Below are positions 44,275 through 55,187 of a stretch of 64,000 bases of DNA, piece by piece. Made by a program: the position numbers and the translations under genes. The stretch comes from Planctomycetia bacterium. Its GTDB lineage: Bacteria; Planctomycetota; Planctomycetia; Pirellulales; UBA1268. The stretch is taken from contig JAPLNR010000054.1 of the NCBI GenBank assembly GCA_026401035.1, forward strand, positions 81,351 to 145,350, read 5' to 3'. The stretch's first letter is position 1, and each line of letters opens with the position of its first letter. The notes under the pieces were generated by a model that saw only the letters and a list, made by a program, of their open reading frames with translations, had not been told where the DNA came from and did no database searches.

Positions 44275-45327
44275 GTGAGTTGGCAAGGAATCGAGGGACA
44301 CGACGCCGTTGTCGACGCCTTCGTCGGTGCGCAGGCCCGCAACCGCGTCGCCGGATCGTATCTCTTCATCGGCCCCGCGGGCGTCGGCAAGGCGACCTTC
44401 GCCCGCAAGCTCGCCAAGGCGCTCGTCTGCGCGGCCCCGCGTCCGGGGCTCGTGCCGTGCGAGTCTTGTGCGTCGTGCGTGCAGGCCGAGGCGGGCAGCC
44501 ATCCCGATATCGATGTCGTGCAGAAGCCCGAGGACCGCGCGACGATCCCGCTCGACACCTTCATTGGCGATGCCGACCATCGCATGCGGGAAGGGCTCTG
44601 CTGGCGAATCCTGCTGCGGCCGGCGCTCGGTGGTCGGAAGGTGGCGATCATCCTCGATGCCGATCACCTCTCCGACGAGGCGGCCAACAGCCTGCTCAAG
44701 ACGCTTGAGGAGCCGCCCGACGGCGCGGTGATGATCCTCGTGGGCACGGCGCTTGAGCGCCAGCTGCCGACGATCCGCTCGCGGTGCCAGATCGTGCGGT
44801 TTGGACCGCTTCCTGAGGATGCCGTGTTTCGGATCCTTCAGCGCGAGGCCGAGCCGGGCCAGACCGACGAACGGCGGCTCCGGGCCTGCGCGGCTGCGGC
44901 CGGCGGTAGCCTCGCGCGGGCGCGGCTGCTGCTCGATCCGGCGCTCACGGAATTCCGGGGCCGGCTCGCCGCACTGCTCGCCCACCAGCCGCTGCATGGT
45001 GTCGAGCTGGCCCGCGAGACGCTCGCGCTGGTCGAGGCCGCCGGCAAGGATGCCCCGCCGCGACGGGCCCGGCTGCGGCTCGTGCTCGAATCGGCGCTCG
45101 ATTTCCTGCGGGCTGTGCTGCGGCGCGACACGGTGGGGGAGCTGCCCGCCGATCCCGTGATGGCGAGGGGGATCGCGGGCTGGAACGGCACTGCCGAGGA
45201 GGCGTCGACGGCGCTGCTCCACACGCTCGATGCGCTCGACGCGGTCGACCGCAACGCGAACCTCACGATCCTCATCGATGCCTGGACGGCCATTCTCGAA
45301 GAGCCGCGACTTGCCCAGTCGACCTGA
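44275..45327 (+). CDS. holB: DNA polymerase III delta-prime subunit
   Basis: A 350-residue clamp-loader subunit. It has a Walker A GPAGVGKA at residues 33-40, a zinc-binding cluster with Cys62, Cys65 and Cys68 in CESCASC, and the delta-prime markers HLSDEAANSLLKTLEEPP and TIRSRCQIVRFGPL. The usual fourth zinc ligand upstream may be Cys52. It starts at GTG 44275 with GGAGG upstream. It is cytoplasmic and co-transcribed with tmk. The C-terminal collar domain is present, so the protein appears complete. Confidence 0.93.
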   Translation: MSWQGIEGHDAVVDAFVGAQARNRVAGSYLFIGPAGVGKATFARKLAKALVCAAPRPGLVPCESCASCVQAEAGSHPDIDVVQKPEDRATIPLDTFIGDADHRMREGLCWRILLRPALGGRKVAIILDADHLSDEAANSLLKTLEEPPDGAVMILVGTALERQLPTIRSRCQIVRFGPLPEDAVFRILQREAEPGQTDERRLRACAAAAGGSLARARLLLDPALTEFRGRLAALLAHQPLHGVELARETLALVEAAGKDAPPRRARLRLVLESALDFLRAVLRRDTVGELPADPVMARGIAGWNGTAEEASTALLHTLDALDAVDRNANLTILIDAWTAILEEPRLAQST

Positions 45328-45359
45328 GTTTGCCCCCCCTGCCTTTTCGGGGTGCAAAC
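45328..45359 (+). terminator. Hairpin after holB
   Basis: GTTTGC and GCAAAC enclose CCCC/GGGG, giving an 11-bp stem with one internal mismatch, starting directly after the holB stop. No T-tract follows, so this is a probable but weak terminator of the TPR-tmk-holB operon. Confidence 0.6.
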
Positions 45360-45631
45360 CGCGGACCCTGGGCAGACTGCGGGAGAAGTGGGCGTCGCCA
45401 AGCGGAATGCACGCTCAGGTGGAATGAGCCAGGCCACGTTTTTTTCTCGGGAACGTGAATGCCGCAGGCTGGCAGACCGTGACGGCAAGCCGACGGTGAG
45501 ATCGATTTTTCGGGTCGTGCGTGTCGATCCACTTATGCGGGCTGTCGGATTGGCGGCGCCCGGGGATCGCGGGCCACTACGGACACGATCCCGGCAGGCA
45601 TACGGACACGCTTGGCACTTGGGGGCGGGGA
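45328..45631. other. 304-bp spacer
   Basis: Contains the hairpin after holB at its left end and a run of seven T residues near 45437. A promoter for the large gene at 45632 should be here, but I cannot point to a convincing one. No gene seen. Confidence 0.5.
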
Positions 45632-48364
45632 ATGGCCGACAAACGCGCCGGATCGATCGTTGCGTCTTCATTCGTGGCTGGCCTCCTCCTCACGGCGGGG
45701 ATCTTTGCGCCGCGGGCCTGGGAGCCGGTGCCCGAGCCCTTCTTTGGCCTCGAAGAACCGGGCATGGAAACGGCAGCCGAGCAGCGCCCGGCTGTGGTCC
45801 AGCAGCCGGCACAAACTCCGGTGCAGCCTCCGGCAGCGCCGTTCGAGCGGCTCGCGATGGGCCCTGGTAACTCGGCGGCCGGCATCGCGGCCGCCGCGCA
45901 GGCTCTGCCCGCGCCGGCCCGCACCACGACCCCGCCCGCCGCCTCGCCGCCACAGGTGGCCGTCCAGATTTCGCCGCCCGCTGCCAACCAGTCGCCAAAC
46001 ATGACGCCGCAGTCATCCCCCGGCACGACCGCCAACGGCCAGGATCAGGGATCACTCCGGGCGTTGGTCGTGCGGGTGCAGACCGCACGCCCAGGGCCGC
46101 AGGAGCCGACCGCGGCTGCGTCGAACCTCCCGCGCCGTATTTCCCCCCCGCCGATCGTCGAGCCGTTGGAAACTCGTGTCAGCCCGCCCGGTGCGGAACA
46201 GCTGGCCCAGGTGCCGCACGAGTTGCTCGGCGCGCCACCGCTTCCCGGCGCCGAATGGGTCGACCCCGACAGCGTCAACTGGTCCGCTGCGCCGCCCGGA
46301 TATGCCGCGCCAAAGCCGGCGGAGGCTCTGGCACCGAGGCTGGGGCTCCGCGGGCCGGCCGTCAGCGGGCTGCTCGGTGATCGGCGGGTGGAAGTGGGCG
46401 CCGGAATCCGTAGCCGCCTGCGTGTTGGCGAGCGGCTTCTGGGCCGCGACCGGGTCGCGATTGCGGATGCGGCTGGCGGTCCGTCGGCGAGCCTGCCCCC
46501 GCGGGATTTTTCCTCCGACATCAACAGCTGGCCGGCGGCCGTGAAGCTCAGCCAGCAGTTCGAGCAGCTCGCCACGTCGGCTGCCAGTGCCGACCACGCC
46601 GCCACCGGACCCTGGGCCGCGGAGGCTCTCGGGCGGCTGCGGGGCGTGCTGGCCACGGCGGGCCCGCGGGATGCGGCCGCTGAAAATGCACTCATGACAC
46701 TCGGGGAATCCGTCCACGCCGGCATGGGAATCGCCGATTCAACGACGGATCAGGCGCACGCGGCGGCCACGCGGCGGGCTGCCCTGTCGCTCGCCAGGCG
46801 GGTGGCCGTTTGGCGGGCCGCCACGGGACTCTGCGCCGTGATCAACGAGGCCGCGGCCGGCGGTGCGGCCGGGCTGCCGCCCACCGATGCGGCGGCGCAC
46901 GCAACACTTCAGACGGCGACCGCGCGGCTGCTCGACGCGCTCGAGCGGTTTGAGTCGTCGCTGGCGCCGGCCGACGCCGCGACGGCGGCCGCGGCCCTCG
47001 CGGCCATCGAGTCGTCGGCACACACCGGCTCGCAGGGCGTGGTGAAGTCTGTCCGCGATCATTACCTTTCCGCAAATGTCCGCATCGCGGTGCACCAGCA
47101 GTTCTTGGAAAAGATGCTGCCGGAGACGACCGTCAACACCGGACCGGTGGATGAGTTTGTGATGGGCCGCAAGGTGCGCGGCACGCGGACGGTCGAACGC
47201 TCGACGACCCTCCGCTTCACGCCCGACTCCGACGAGATCTGCTTCGACCTCGAGATCCATGGCGACGTGGCCTCCCGTACCGTGACCGACGCGGCGGGAG
47301 TGTCGCTTACGTCGCACGGTGATTCGTCGTTCACGGTCCACAAGCCGATCAAGATCTGTTCGGAAGGCCTGCTCTTCGGTGCCGCCGCCGGCGTCGCCTC
47401 CAATCGCACCCAGCTGGCCAACGTGCAGACGAGCTTCGACTCGGTGCCGATCATGCGGTCGCTGGTGCGAAACATCGTTCGCAATCAGCACGACGAAAGT
47501 CTCCCGCAGGCCAATCGCGAGGTGATCGACCGAATCATCACGACCGCCTGCCGCGAGGTCGACACGCAGTCGGAGCCCCAGTTCGCCGAACTGGCGGAGC
47601 GGATCCGCGAGCGGGTCTGGTCGCCGATGGTGCGGCTGGGCCTCGAGCCGACACCCGTGGCGATGGAAACGACGCCGACGGTGGCCACGCTTCGCCTGCG
47701 GCTCGCCGGCGACGGCCAGCTCGCCGCGCACACGCCGCGGCCGCGGGCCCCGACCGACACGATGCTCAGCCTGCAGGTGCACGACTCGACGATCAACAAT
47801 GCGCTCGAGCGGCTGGAGCTCGGTGGGCGGCGGCTGTCGCTCGAGGAGCTGATCTGCCTAATATCCGACCGCATGGGAGTCGAATCGCGGGTTCCGGACG
47901 ATCTGCCGGAGGGCGTGAAGGTGACGTTCGCAAAAGTGCAGCCGCTGCGGGTGGAGTGCCGCGATGGGCTCGTGCACGTGCGGGTGGCGCTCAACGCGAT
48001 CGAGAGCGGCCGGCGCAACTGGTACGACATCGTCGCGCATGTCGCCTACAAGCCGACCGCCGTCGCCCCGCAGGTGTTCCTCGAGCGGGAGGGGCCGGTG
48101 CAGCTGAGCGGGCCGGGGCATCAGGGCCGCGTGGAGTTTGCCCTGCGAACGATCTTCAGCAAGACGTTTCCCAAGGAGCGGCCGATCCCGTTACTGCCGG
48201 AGAAGATGACAGCCAACCCGCGGCTCGCCGGCATGCACGTGCTGCAGGCGGTGAGCACCGACGGCTGGTTTTCCCTGGCGATGGGGCTGCGTGAGCCCGC
48301 CCTCACGGCGACGGCCCAGCCGGCGAAGACCGCGGCCCAGCCCCGCAAGACGCTCTTCAAGTAG
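45632..48364 (+). CDS. Large exported or membrane-anchored protein of unknown function
   Basis: A 910-residue protein. Residues 9-28 are hydrophobic (IVASSFVAGLLLTAGIFAP), a signal anchor. Residues 30-250 are low-complexity and rich in Pro, Ala and Gln, probably disordered. The rest (about 300-900) is helical then beta-rich, with motifs I cannot place in a family (VMGRKVRGTRTVERSTTLRF, then FDLEIHGDVASRTVTDAAGV and LVRNIVRNQHDESLPQANRE). I start at the ATG at 45632; GGGGGCGGGG before it is only a rough ribosome site. It ends AAG TAG, with the TAG abutting the palindromic repeat. Confidence 0.7.
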   Translation: MADKRAGSIVASSFVAGLLLTAGIFAPRAWEPVPEPFFGLEEPGMETAAEQRPAVVQQPAQTPVQPPAAPFERLAMGPGNSAAGIAAAAQALPAPARTTTPPAASPPQVAVQISPPAANQSPNMTPQSSPGTTANGQDQGSLRALVVRVQTARPGPQEPTAAASNLPRRISPPPIVEPLETRVSPPGAEQLAQVPHELLGAPPLPGAEWVDPDSVNWSAAPPGYAAPKPAEALAPRLGLRGPAVSGLLGDRRVEVGAGIRSRLRVGERLLGRDRVAIADAAGGPSASLPPRDFSSDINSWPAAVKLSQQFEQLATSAASADHAATGPWAAEALGRLRGVLATAGPRDAAAENALMTLGESVHAGMGIADSTTDQAHAAATRRAALSLARRVAVWRAATGLCAVINEAAAGGAAGLPPTDAAAHATLQTATARLLDALERFESSLAPADAATAAAALAAIESSAHTGSQGVVKSVRDHYLSANVRIAVHQQFLEKMLPETTVNTGPVDEFVMGRKVRGTRTVERSTTLRFTPDSDEICFDLEIHGDVASRTVTDAAGVSLTSHGDSSFTVHKPIKICSEGLLFGAAAGVASNRTQLANVQTSFDSVPIMRSLVRNIVRNQHDESLPQANREVIDRIITTACREVDTQSEPQFAELAERIRERVWSPMVRLGLEPTPVAMETTPTVATLRLRLAGDGQLAAHTPRPRAPTDTMLSLQVHDSTINNALERLELGGRRLSLEELICLISDRMGVESRVPDDLPEGVKVTFAKVQPLRVECRDGLVHVRVALNAIESGRRNWYDIVAHVAYKPTAVAPQVFLEREGPVQLSGPGHQGRVEFALRTIFSKTFPKERPIPLLPEKMTANPRLAGMHVLQAVSTDGWFSLAMGLREPALTATAQPAKTAAQPRKTLFK

Positions 48365-48382
48365 GACAGGCTTCAGCCTGTC
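48362..48382 (+). repeat. Palindromic repeat joined to a stop codon
   Basis: TAG (48362-48364), the stop of the large gene, is followed at once by the 18-bp palindrome at 48365-48382. The last sense codon is AAG, as at three other copies. It probably forms a transcript-end hairpin. Confidence 0.88.
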
Positions 48383-48473
48383 AGCGAGACGTGTGAAGTG
48401 TTGTCTGGCCGCTTGGAGGGTGGTCGCGTGCCGGCAGGCGCGATCCGCCCATACACGGTGGTATGATTCCAGC

Positions 48474-48743
48474 ATGACATCATCGCAGTTGATTCCACCT
48501 CCCGATCTGGCTCCACCGAGCATTGCCCATCTTTTACCGGAAGAACGGGCGGGTCTGTGGGCACAGATGGTGGACGAGGGTGACCGTCTGCTGTTCGAAG
48601 GTTTCCTCCGGCGTTCCGTCGACGAGCGTTCCGCCCGCCATGCCATGCAGGAATGGCTCGAACGACGAAACGCCGAGTCGACCGCAGCAAAGATTCGAAT
48701 GCTGAAGGGCCGCAGTCCGACGGGTCGCTCCCATGGCGGGTGA
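48474..48743 (+). CDS. Small helical partner of a nucleotidyltransferase
   Basis: An 89-residue protein with no recognised family. Its middle is helical and charged (LLFEGFLRRSVDERSARHAM, then QEWLERRNAESTAAKIRMLK). It overlaps the nucleotidyltransferase gene by 11 bases, a layout typical of toxin-antitoxin pairs, so it may be the antitoxin or a regulatory subunit. No clear Shine-Dalgarno precedes the ATG. The role is inference from context. Confidence 0.6.
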   Translation: MTSSQLIPPPDLAPPSIAHLLPEERAGLWAQMVDEGDRLLFEGFLRRSVDERSARHAMQEWLERRNAESTAAKIRMLKGRSPTGRSHGG

Positions 48744-49329
48744 GGGCGTCTTGGCAACCCTGGAGGCGGGCTGGCAAGCCCTTGCCAAAGTCGATGCGCC
48801 CAAAGCGGTGATCGGCGGGCTCGCTATGACTGCGTGGAAGCACGCCCGCTATACAAGAGACGCCGACGTTCTCGTCGCTATCGAAGCTGGCCGTGTCGAT
48901 GAACTGGTGACGGCCTTGAGCGTTGCCGGCTTCCATGCCCGGCACTCGCCACCACTGCGGCTCATCGATGGCCAAGGAATCGTCCAGTTTACGTTTCAAC
49001 CGGCCGACGCACTCATGCCGTTTCAGTTCGACGTGCTGCTGGTCACTGGCGAATTTCAAAGGGCGGCGGTGGTGAGGGCCGTGCCTTGGCCGCTCCGTGG
49101 CGGCAAGACAAACGTGCGAGTCGTGCGTCCGGATGATCTCGTCGTGATCAAGTTACTCGCCGGTCGAATCATAGACCGCGCCGATGCGGCGATGATCCTC
49201 AGGGAAAACCGCAACGACATCGACTTTATGCGGCTTCATCACGAAGTGAATCGCCAAGGAATCGCCGCAGATTATCGGGAGATCTGGCAGGAAGCGTTTC
49301 CCGACGAGGCACTGCCGAACCTCGGCTGA
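48733..49329 (+). CDS. Nucleotidyltransferase of the AbiEii/DUF6036 type
   Basis: A 198-residue protein with the minimal nucleotidyltransferase core: Gly-rich [20 protein letters not shown], where the metal-binding Asp pair is TRDADVLV, and a later Asp in QFDVLLV. The C-terminal [20 protein letters not shown] followed by RADAAMIL matches the helical half of AbiEii-like or DUF6036 proteins. These transfer nucleotides to tRNA or protein in several type IV toxin-antitoxin systems. It overlaps a small upstream gene by 11 bases. It is distant in sequence from the nucleotidyltransferase at 8.4 kb. Confidence 0.75.
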   Translation: MAGEGVLATLEAGWQALAKVDAPKAVIGGLAMTAWKHARYTRDADVLVAIEAGRVDELVTALSVAGFHARHSPPLRLIDGQGIVQFTFQPADALMPFQFDVLLVTGEFQRAAVVRAVPWPLRGGKTNVRVVRPDDLVVIKLLAGRIIDRADAAMILRENRNDIDFMRLHHEVNRQGIAADYREIWQEAFPDEALPNLG

Positions 49330-49477
49330 GTCGATACGCGACAAAGCTGCAGCTATCGCGACGGCCGACGGAGACGCCGGCCGCTCCTGCGCTGGCCGCG
49401 GGGAACTTTCCGGGCTGGGCGCGGCCGGCTACCGATCGCATGGAACTGCCGTACACTGTGCAGCCGGAGGTTTACCG

Positions 49478-50890
<1,413 letters not shown>

Positions 50891-50958
50891 GGAAGATCAG
50901 TTCGGGGTTGTCCGCCAAAACGTTCGAGACTGTTCGTAAAAAGTTTCAGGAGACTGTC

Positions 50959-52068
50959 ATGCCGAAGCAGACGCCCGACACCAATCTCTCCCGCCGCGCC
51001 TTCGCCGGCGTGGCGGCCGTCGCGGCCACGGCCTTCACCACGAAGCCAGCCCAAGCCAGAGCCCGCCGGCTCGGCAATGAAACGATCATCGGCGAGGGCG
51101 GCCACACCTTCCGCGTCCGCCACAACTTCCCGCAACTCCCCGACAAATACACCTGGCAGACCACGCACAACGTCGCCGTCGACGCCGCGGGCAATCTCTA
51201 CGTGATCCACGAGGGGCACAAGAACAAGAAGGACCACCCCGCGATCTTCGTCTTCGATCCCGCCGGAAAATTCATTCGTAGCTTCGGCAGCGAATTCCAG
51301 GGGGGCGGCCACGGAATCGAGGTCCGCAAGGAGGGCAACGAGGAGTTTCTCTACGTCTGCGGCTACCAGGGCGTGAAGGCTTTCGCGAAGCTGACGCCCG
51401 AGGGGGAGATCGTCTGGTTCAGGAAGGCGCCGATGGAATCGGGGGCCTACGCCCCCGGCGAAGACACGTCGACCAAGCCAAATTGGACCCGGCAGGGTTT
51501 TCTTCCCACCAACTTTGCATTTCTCGACGACGGCGGCTTCCTGCTCGTCGACGGCTACGGCTCGTTCAAGATCCACCGGTTCGACAAGGATGCGAAGTGG
51601 GTGAGCGCCTTCGGCGGTGCGGGCAACGGCAAGGGCACGTTCAACACGGCCCACGGCCTCTGGATCGACCGGCGGCCAGCCGCCGACGGCACGGCCCGCG
51701 AGCCGACGATCGTCGTGACCGACCGCGCCCACAACACGCTGCAGATCTTCTCGATGGACGGCGTCTACAAGGAAACGCTCACGGGCTTCGGTCTGCCGGC
51801 CAACATCGACACCTGGAAGAACCTGCTGATGGTGCCGGAGCTGAAGGCCTGCGTGACCCTGCTCGACGAGAAGAACAACGTCGTGGTGAAGCTCGGCCGC
51901 GCGGTCGAGCGGCTCGACGAAATCAAAAATCTCCGCGGCCAGCCTGACCAGTGGCTCGACGGGCAGTTCGTGCATCCGCACGACGCCTGCTTCACGCCGG
52001 TCGGCGACATCTTCGTGGCTGAGTGGGTCTCCACCGGCCGGATCACGAAGCTCGAACGGGTGACGTAG
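50959..52068 (+). CDS. Tat-exported NHL/six-bladed beta-propeller protein
   Basis: A 369-residue protein with a twin-arginine signal (SRRAFAGVAAVAATAF, residues 10-25), so it is folded before export. The remainder forms repeated propeller blades with NHL features (HNVAVDAAGNLYVIHEGH, HGIEVRKEGNEEFLYVCGYQ, FVHPHDACFTPVGDIFVAEW). AGGAGA seven bases before the ATG at 50959 sets the start. Planctomycetes encode many such 6-bladed proteins, often near sugar-degradation genes. No catalytic residue is obvious. The stop TAG abuts the palindromic repeat; here the codon before it is ACG. Confidence 0.82.
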   Translation: MPKQTPDTNLSRRAFAGVAAVAATAFTTKPAQARARRLGNETIIGEGGHTFRVRHNFPQLPDKYTWQTTHNVAVDAAGNLYVIHEGHKNKKDHPAIFVFDPAGKFIRSFGSEFQGGGHGIEVRKEGNEEFLYVCGYQGVKAFAKLTPEGEIVWFRKAPMESGAYAPGEDTSTKPNWTRQGFLPTNFAFLDDGGFLLVDGYGSFKIHRFDKDAKWVSAFGGAGNGKGTFNTAHGLWIDRRPAADGTAREPTIVVTDRAHNTLQIFSMDGVYKETLTGFGLPANIDTWKNLLMVPELKACVTLLDEKNNVVVKLGRAVERLDEIKNLRGQPDQWLDGQFVHPHDACFTPVGDIFVAEWVSTGRITKLERVT

Positions 52069-52086
52069 GACAGGCTTCAGCCTGTC
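52066..52086 (+). repeat. Palindromic repeat joined to a stop codon
   Basis: TAG (52066-52068) closes the NHL-type gene and is followed directly by the 18-bp palindrome at 52069-52086, which in turn runs into copy 2 of the 175-bp repeat. Confidence 0.85.
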
Positions 52087-52258
52087 GGTGGGGCATGTGC
52101 TGACATGCCGCATTGGTCGCCGGCGGTGACATGCTCGGAGCCGGCGGACATTGCTGCAGGAGGCTGGTGGGCGATGGTTCGTCGCTCGTGAGGCGGAATG
52201 TTCACCGTCTCCTGCGCGTGCCTCCAACCGTCTCCTCAGTATCGGAAGTGGCAGGTGG
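52083..52258. repeat. About 175-bp dispersed repeat, copy 2
   Basis: Aligns with 38497-38675 in the same orientation. The shared blocks lie in the same order, with small substitutions and a few short indels. It is attached to the palindrome at 52069-52086. No ORF is conserved. Confidence 0.7.
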
Positions 52259-52276
52259 GATCGCAATTGTGGCCGA

Positions 52277-52308
52277 GGCTGCAGGGGCCATGGATAGCCC
52301 CTGCAGCC
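52277..52308 (-). terminator. Hairpin downstream of the PII gene
   Basis: GGCTGCAGGGGC and GCCCCTGCAGCC form a perfect 12-bp stem with an 8-base loop, 21 bases past the glnB stop. There is no T-tract. It is the best candidate for the glnB transcript end. Confidence 0.6.
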
Positions 52309-52329
52309 GTAAACCTGCAGCCGTAACAG

Positions 52330-53026
<697 letters not shown>

Positions 53027-55081
53027 ATGAACGCCGCACTCCATTCCAACGGGTTCTGCTGCTCCAGTTGGTCCAGCGTGTCCAGCGTGTCCAGCATTCT
53101 GCTGGCCACCGCACTTGCCTGTGCGGTCTTCGCCGGGCATTCCGCTGCGGCCGAACCAAACTATGACGAGTCGGCCGTGCGACCGTTCACGCTGCCAGAC
53201 CCGCTGGCGGGGCCAGACGGCGTGCCGGCCGCGAACGTGGAGGCGTGGCGCACAAAATCGCGGCCGCACCAATTGCAGCTGCTGGAGCAATACGTCTACG
53301 GCAAGCAGCTGCCGGCTGTGCCCGTCGCCGTCGTCGGCGACAGCGAACGTGTCGCTGTGACGCTCCCCTCTGGAGTGCCCGCCATCCGTATCCAGGCCCG
53401 GCTCCGGCTGGGTGAAACGCCGGAGGCCCCCACCACCGACGTGCTCCTCTATCTACCGCAGAGCGACGGCCCCGTGCCGGTCTTTCTCAATCTCAACTTC
53501 AAGGGCAATCAGGCAGAGTGTGCCGATCCCGGCATCCGTCTCTGTGCCGCCTGGCTGCCCGATGACATCGCCAACGGAATCGTCAACAACCGGGCGACCG
53601 AGGCCTCGCGCGGCGTGCATGCCCACCGCTTGCCCGTCGCGGCGCTCTTGCCCCGCGGCTACGGGCTGGCCACGGCCTGCTACGGCGACGTGTTTCCCGA
53701 TCGCCCCGATGGGCGTGAAGCGAGCGCGCTGCAATCCCTGGGACGACCGGTCACGGGAGACCTGCCTGCCGACGAGCCGGGGGCGATCGCCACCTGGGCC
53801 TGGCAGCTCTCGCGAATTCTCGACTGGCTCGTCACGCTGCCGGAGGTCGATGCCCGCCGCGTGATGGTCGTCGGCCATTCACGAAACGGCAAGGCGGCAC
53901 TCTGGGCCGGCGCCTGTGACGAGCGGTTTGCGCTGGTCATCTCGAACGAATCGGGCTGCGCCGGCGCCGCCCTCTCGCGCCGCAACTACGGCGAGACGGT
54001 GGGCGATATCACGCAGCGATTTCCACACTGGTTCTGCCCAGCCTTCGCGACCTACGCCGACCGCGAAGCCGAACTGGCGTGCGACCAGCATTGCCTCCTC
54101 GCGCTGGTCGCGCCGCGGCCGCTCTATGCGGCGAGCGCCGTCGAGGATCGCTGGGCCGATCCGCGCGGCGAATTTTTGTCGCTCGTCGCCGCGGAGCCGG
54201 CCTGGAAGCTCTTCAGTATCACCGGTCTCGGCACGACCGAGTATCCGCCGGTCGACACGCCGATCGGCCAGGCGACCGGCTACCACGTTCGCTCCGGCAC
54301 GCACGACCTCCTCGAATACGACTGGCAGCGGTTCGCCGATTTCGCCGATCGCACCCTGCTCGAGAAGCCGCCACACAAGTCGCAGCTGCCGGCTGCCGAA
54401 GAGCCGTTCCATCCGCAGCAGTCGCCCCTCCCGGTGCCGCCGCCCCCGGGCGCGATCGTGCTTGTCGCGGCAGATGCCGCCGCGGCCCCGCCGAAGTTTG
54501 TGAGCATGGCCGGCGGACCGATCGACTGGCAGGTGAAGGATGGCGGGCTTGTCGTCAACACGACGTCGGTGCATGCCAACCACATCGTCTCCACGGCCAC
54601 CTTCCGCGATGCCGACATCCACGCCGAGTTCGTCGTGGCACCCGAGGCAAAGGGCAACAGCGGCCTCTACATCCATGGCCATTACGAGATGCAGATTTTC
54701 GACTCGTATGGCGTCGAGCCGCCGACCGCGCAGGACGAGGGCGGCCTCTATCGCTTCAGCAAGCCGCTGGTAAATGCCGCGTTGCCGCCAGGCCGGTGGC
54801 AGGTCTACGACATCCGCTTCATCGCGCCCCGGCGCGATGCGAAAGGCGCGGTCACGAAGCCCGGCAGTATCACGGCCTGGCTCAACGGGAAGCGCGTGCA
54901 GGACGGGCTCACGTTCACCGAGCCGCGATCGCCATACATTCCCTACAAGCACGGCGTGACGGATTACCTGCGGGGCGTCGAGAAGCGGCTGCTGGAAACC
55001 GGCGCCGGCCCGCTCTTTCTCCAGGACCACGGCAGCCCGGCCCGGTTTCGAAACGTGTGGATCAGGCCGCTGGACCGTTAG
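53027..55081 (+). CDS. Exported CE15 glucuronoyl esterase-like / DUF1080 fusion
   Basis: A 684-residue exported protein. The first 42 residues form a signal sequence with an odd Ser/Val-rich stretch (SSWSSVSSVSS) from a tandem TCCAGCGTG. Residues 50-440 match carbohydrate esterase family 15, which cuts 4-O-methyl-glucuronate ester bonds between xylan and lignin: nucleophile Ser285 in GHSRNGK, Glu308 in NESGC and His426 in GTHDLLEYDW. Residues 480-682 are a DUF1080 jelly roll (FRDADIHAEFVVAPEAKGNS, then YEMQIFDSYG and FLQDHGSPARFRNVWIR). GGAAGA precedes the ATG. It probably attacks plant or algal glucuronoxylan outside the cytoplasm. Confidence 0.88.
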   Translation: MNAALHSNGFCCSSWSSVSSVSSILLATALACAVFAGHSAAAEPNYDESAVRPFTLPDPLAGPDGVPAANVEAWRTKSRPHQLQLLEQYVYGKQLPAVPVAVVGDSERVAVTLPSGVPAIRIQARLRLGETPEAPTTDVLLYLPQSDGPVPVFLNLNFKGNQAECADPGIRLCAAWLPDDIANGIVNNRATEASRGVHAHRLPVAALLPRGYGLATACYGDVFPDRPDGREASALQSLGRPVTGDLPADEPGAIATWAWQLSRILDWLVTLPEVDARRVMVVGHSRNGKAALWAGACDERFALVISNESGCAGAALSRRNYGETVGDITQRFPHWFCPAFATYADREAELACDQHCLLALVAPRPLYAASAVEDRWADPRGEFLSLVAAEPAWKLFSITGLGTTEYPPVDTPIGQATGYHVRSGTHDLLEYDWQRFADFADRTLLEKPPHKSQLPAAEEPFHPQQSPLPVPPPPGAIVLVAADAAAAPPKFVSMAGGPIDWQVKDGGLVVNTTSVHANHIVSTATFRDADIHAEFVVAPEAKGNSGLYIHGHYEMQIFDSYGVEPPTAQDEGGLYRFSKPLVNAALPPGRWQVYDIRFIAPRRDAKGAVTKPGSITAWLNGKRVQDGLTFTEPRSPYIPYKHGVTDYLRGVEKRLLETGAGPLFLQDHGSPARFRNVWIRPLDR

Positions 55082-55187
55082 GAAAAAAGGCGGCTGTCAC
55101 CTTTTCCCCGTCGGAAGTTTGTGATCCGGTGATCCGACGGGTACAGTTTGGGGCGTTTCCGATGCACACAACTGGAGGAGCGACGCC

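Noticed and set aside
53060..53100. Tandem TCCAGCGTG repeats at the start of the CE15-DUF1080 gene as a phase-variation tract
   Set aside because: The 9-bp unit keeps the frame on gain or loss, and there are too few units to suggest switching.
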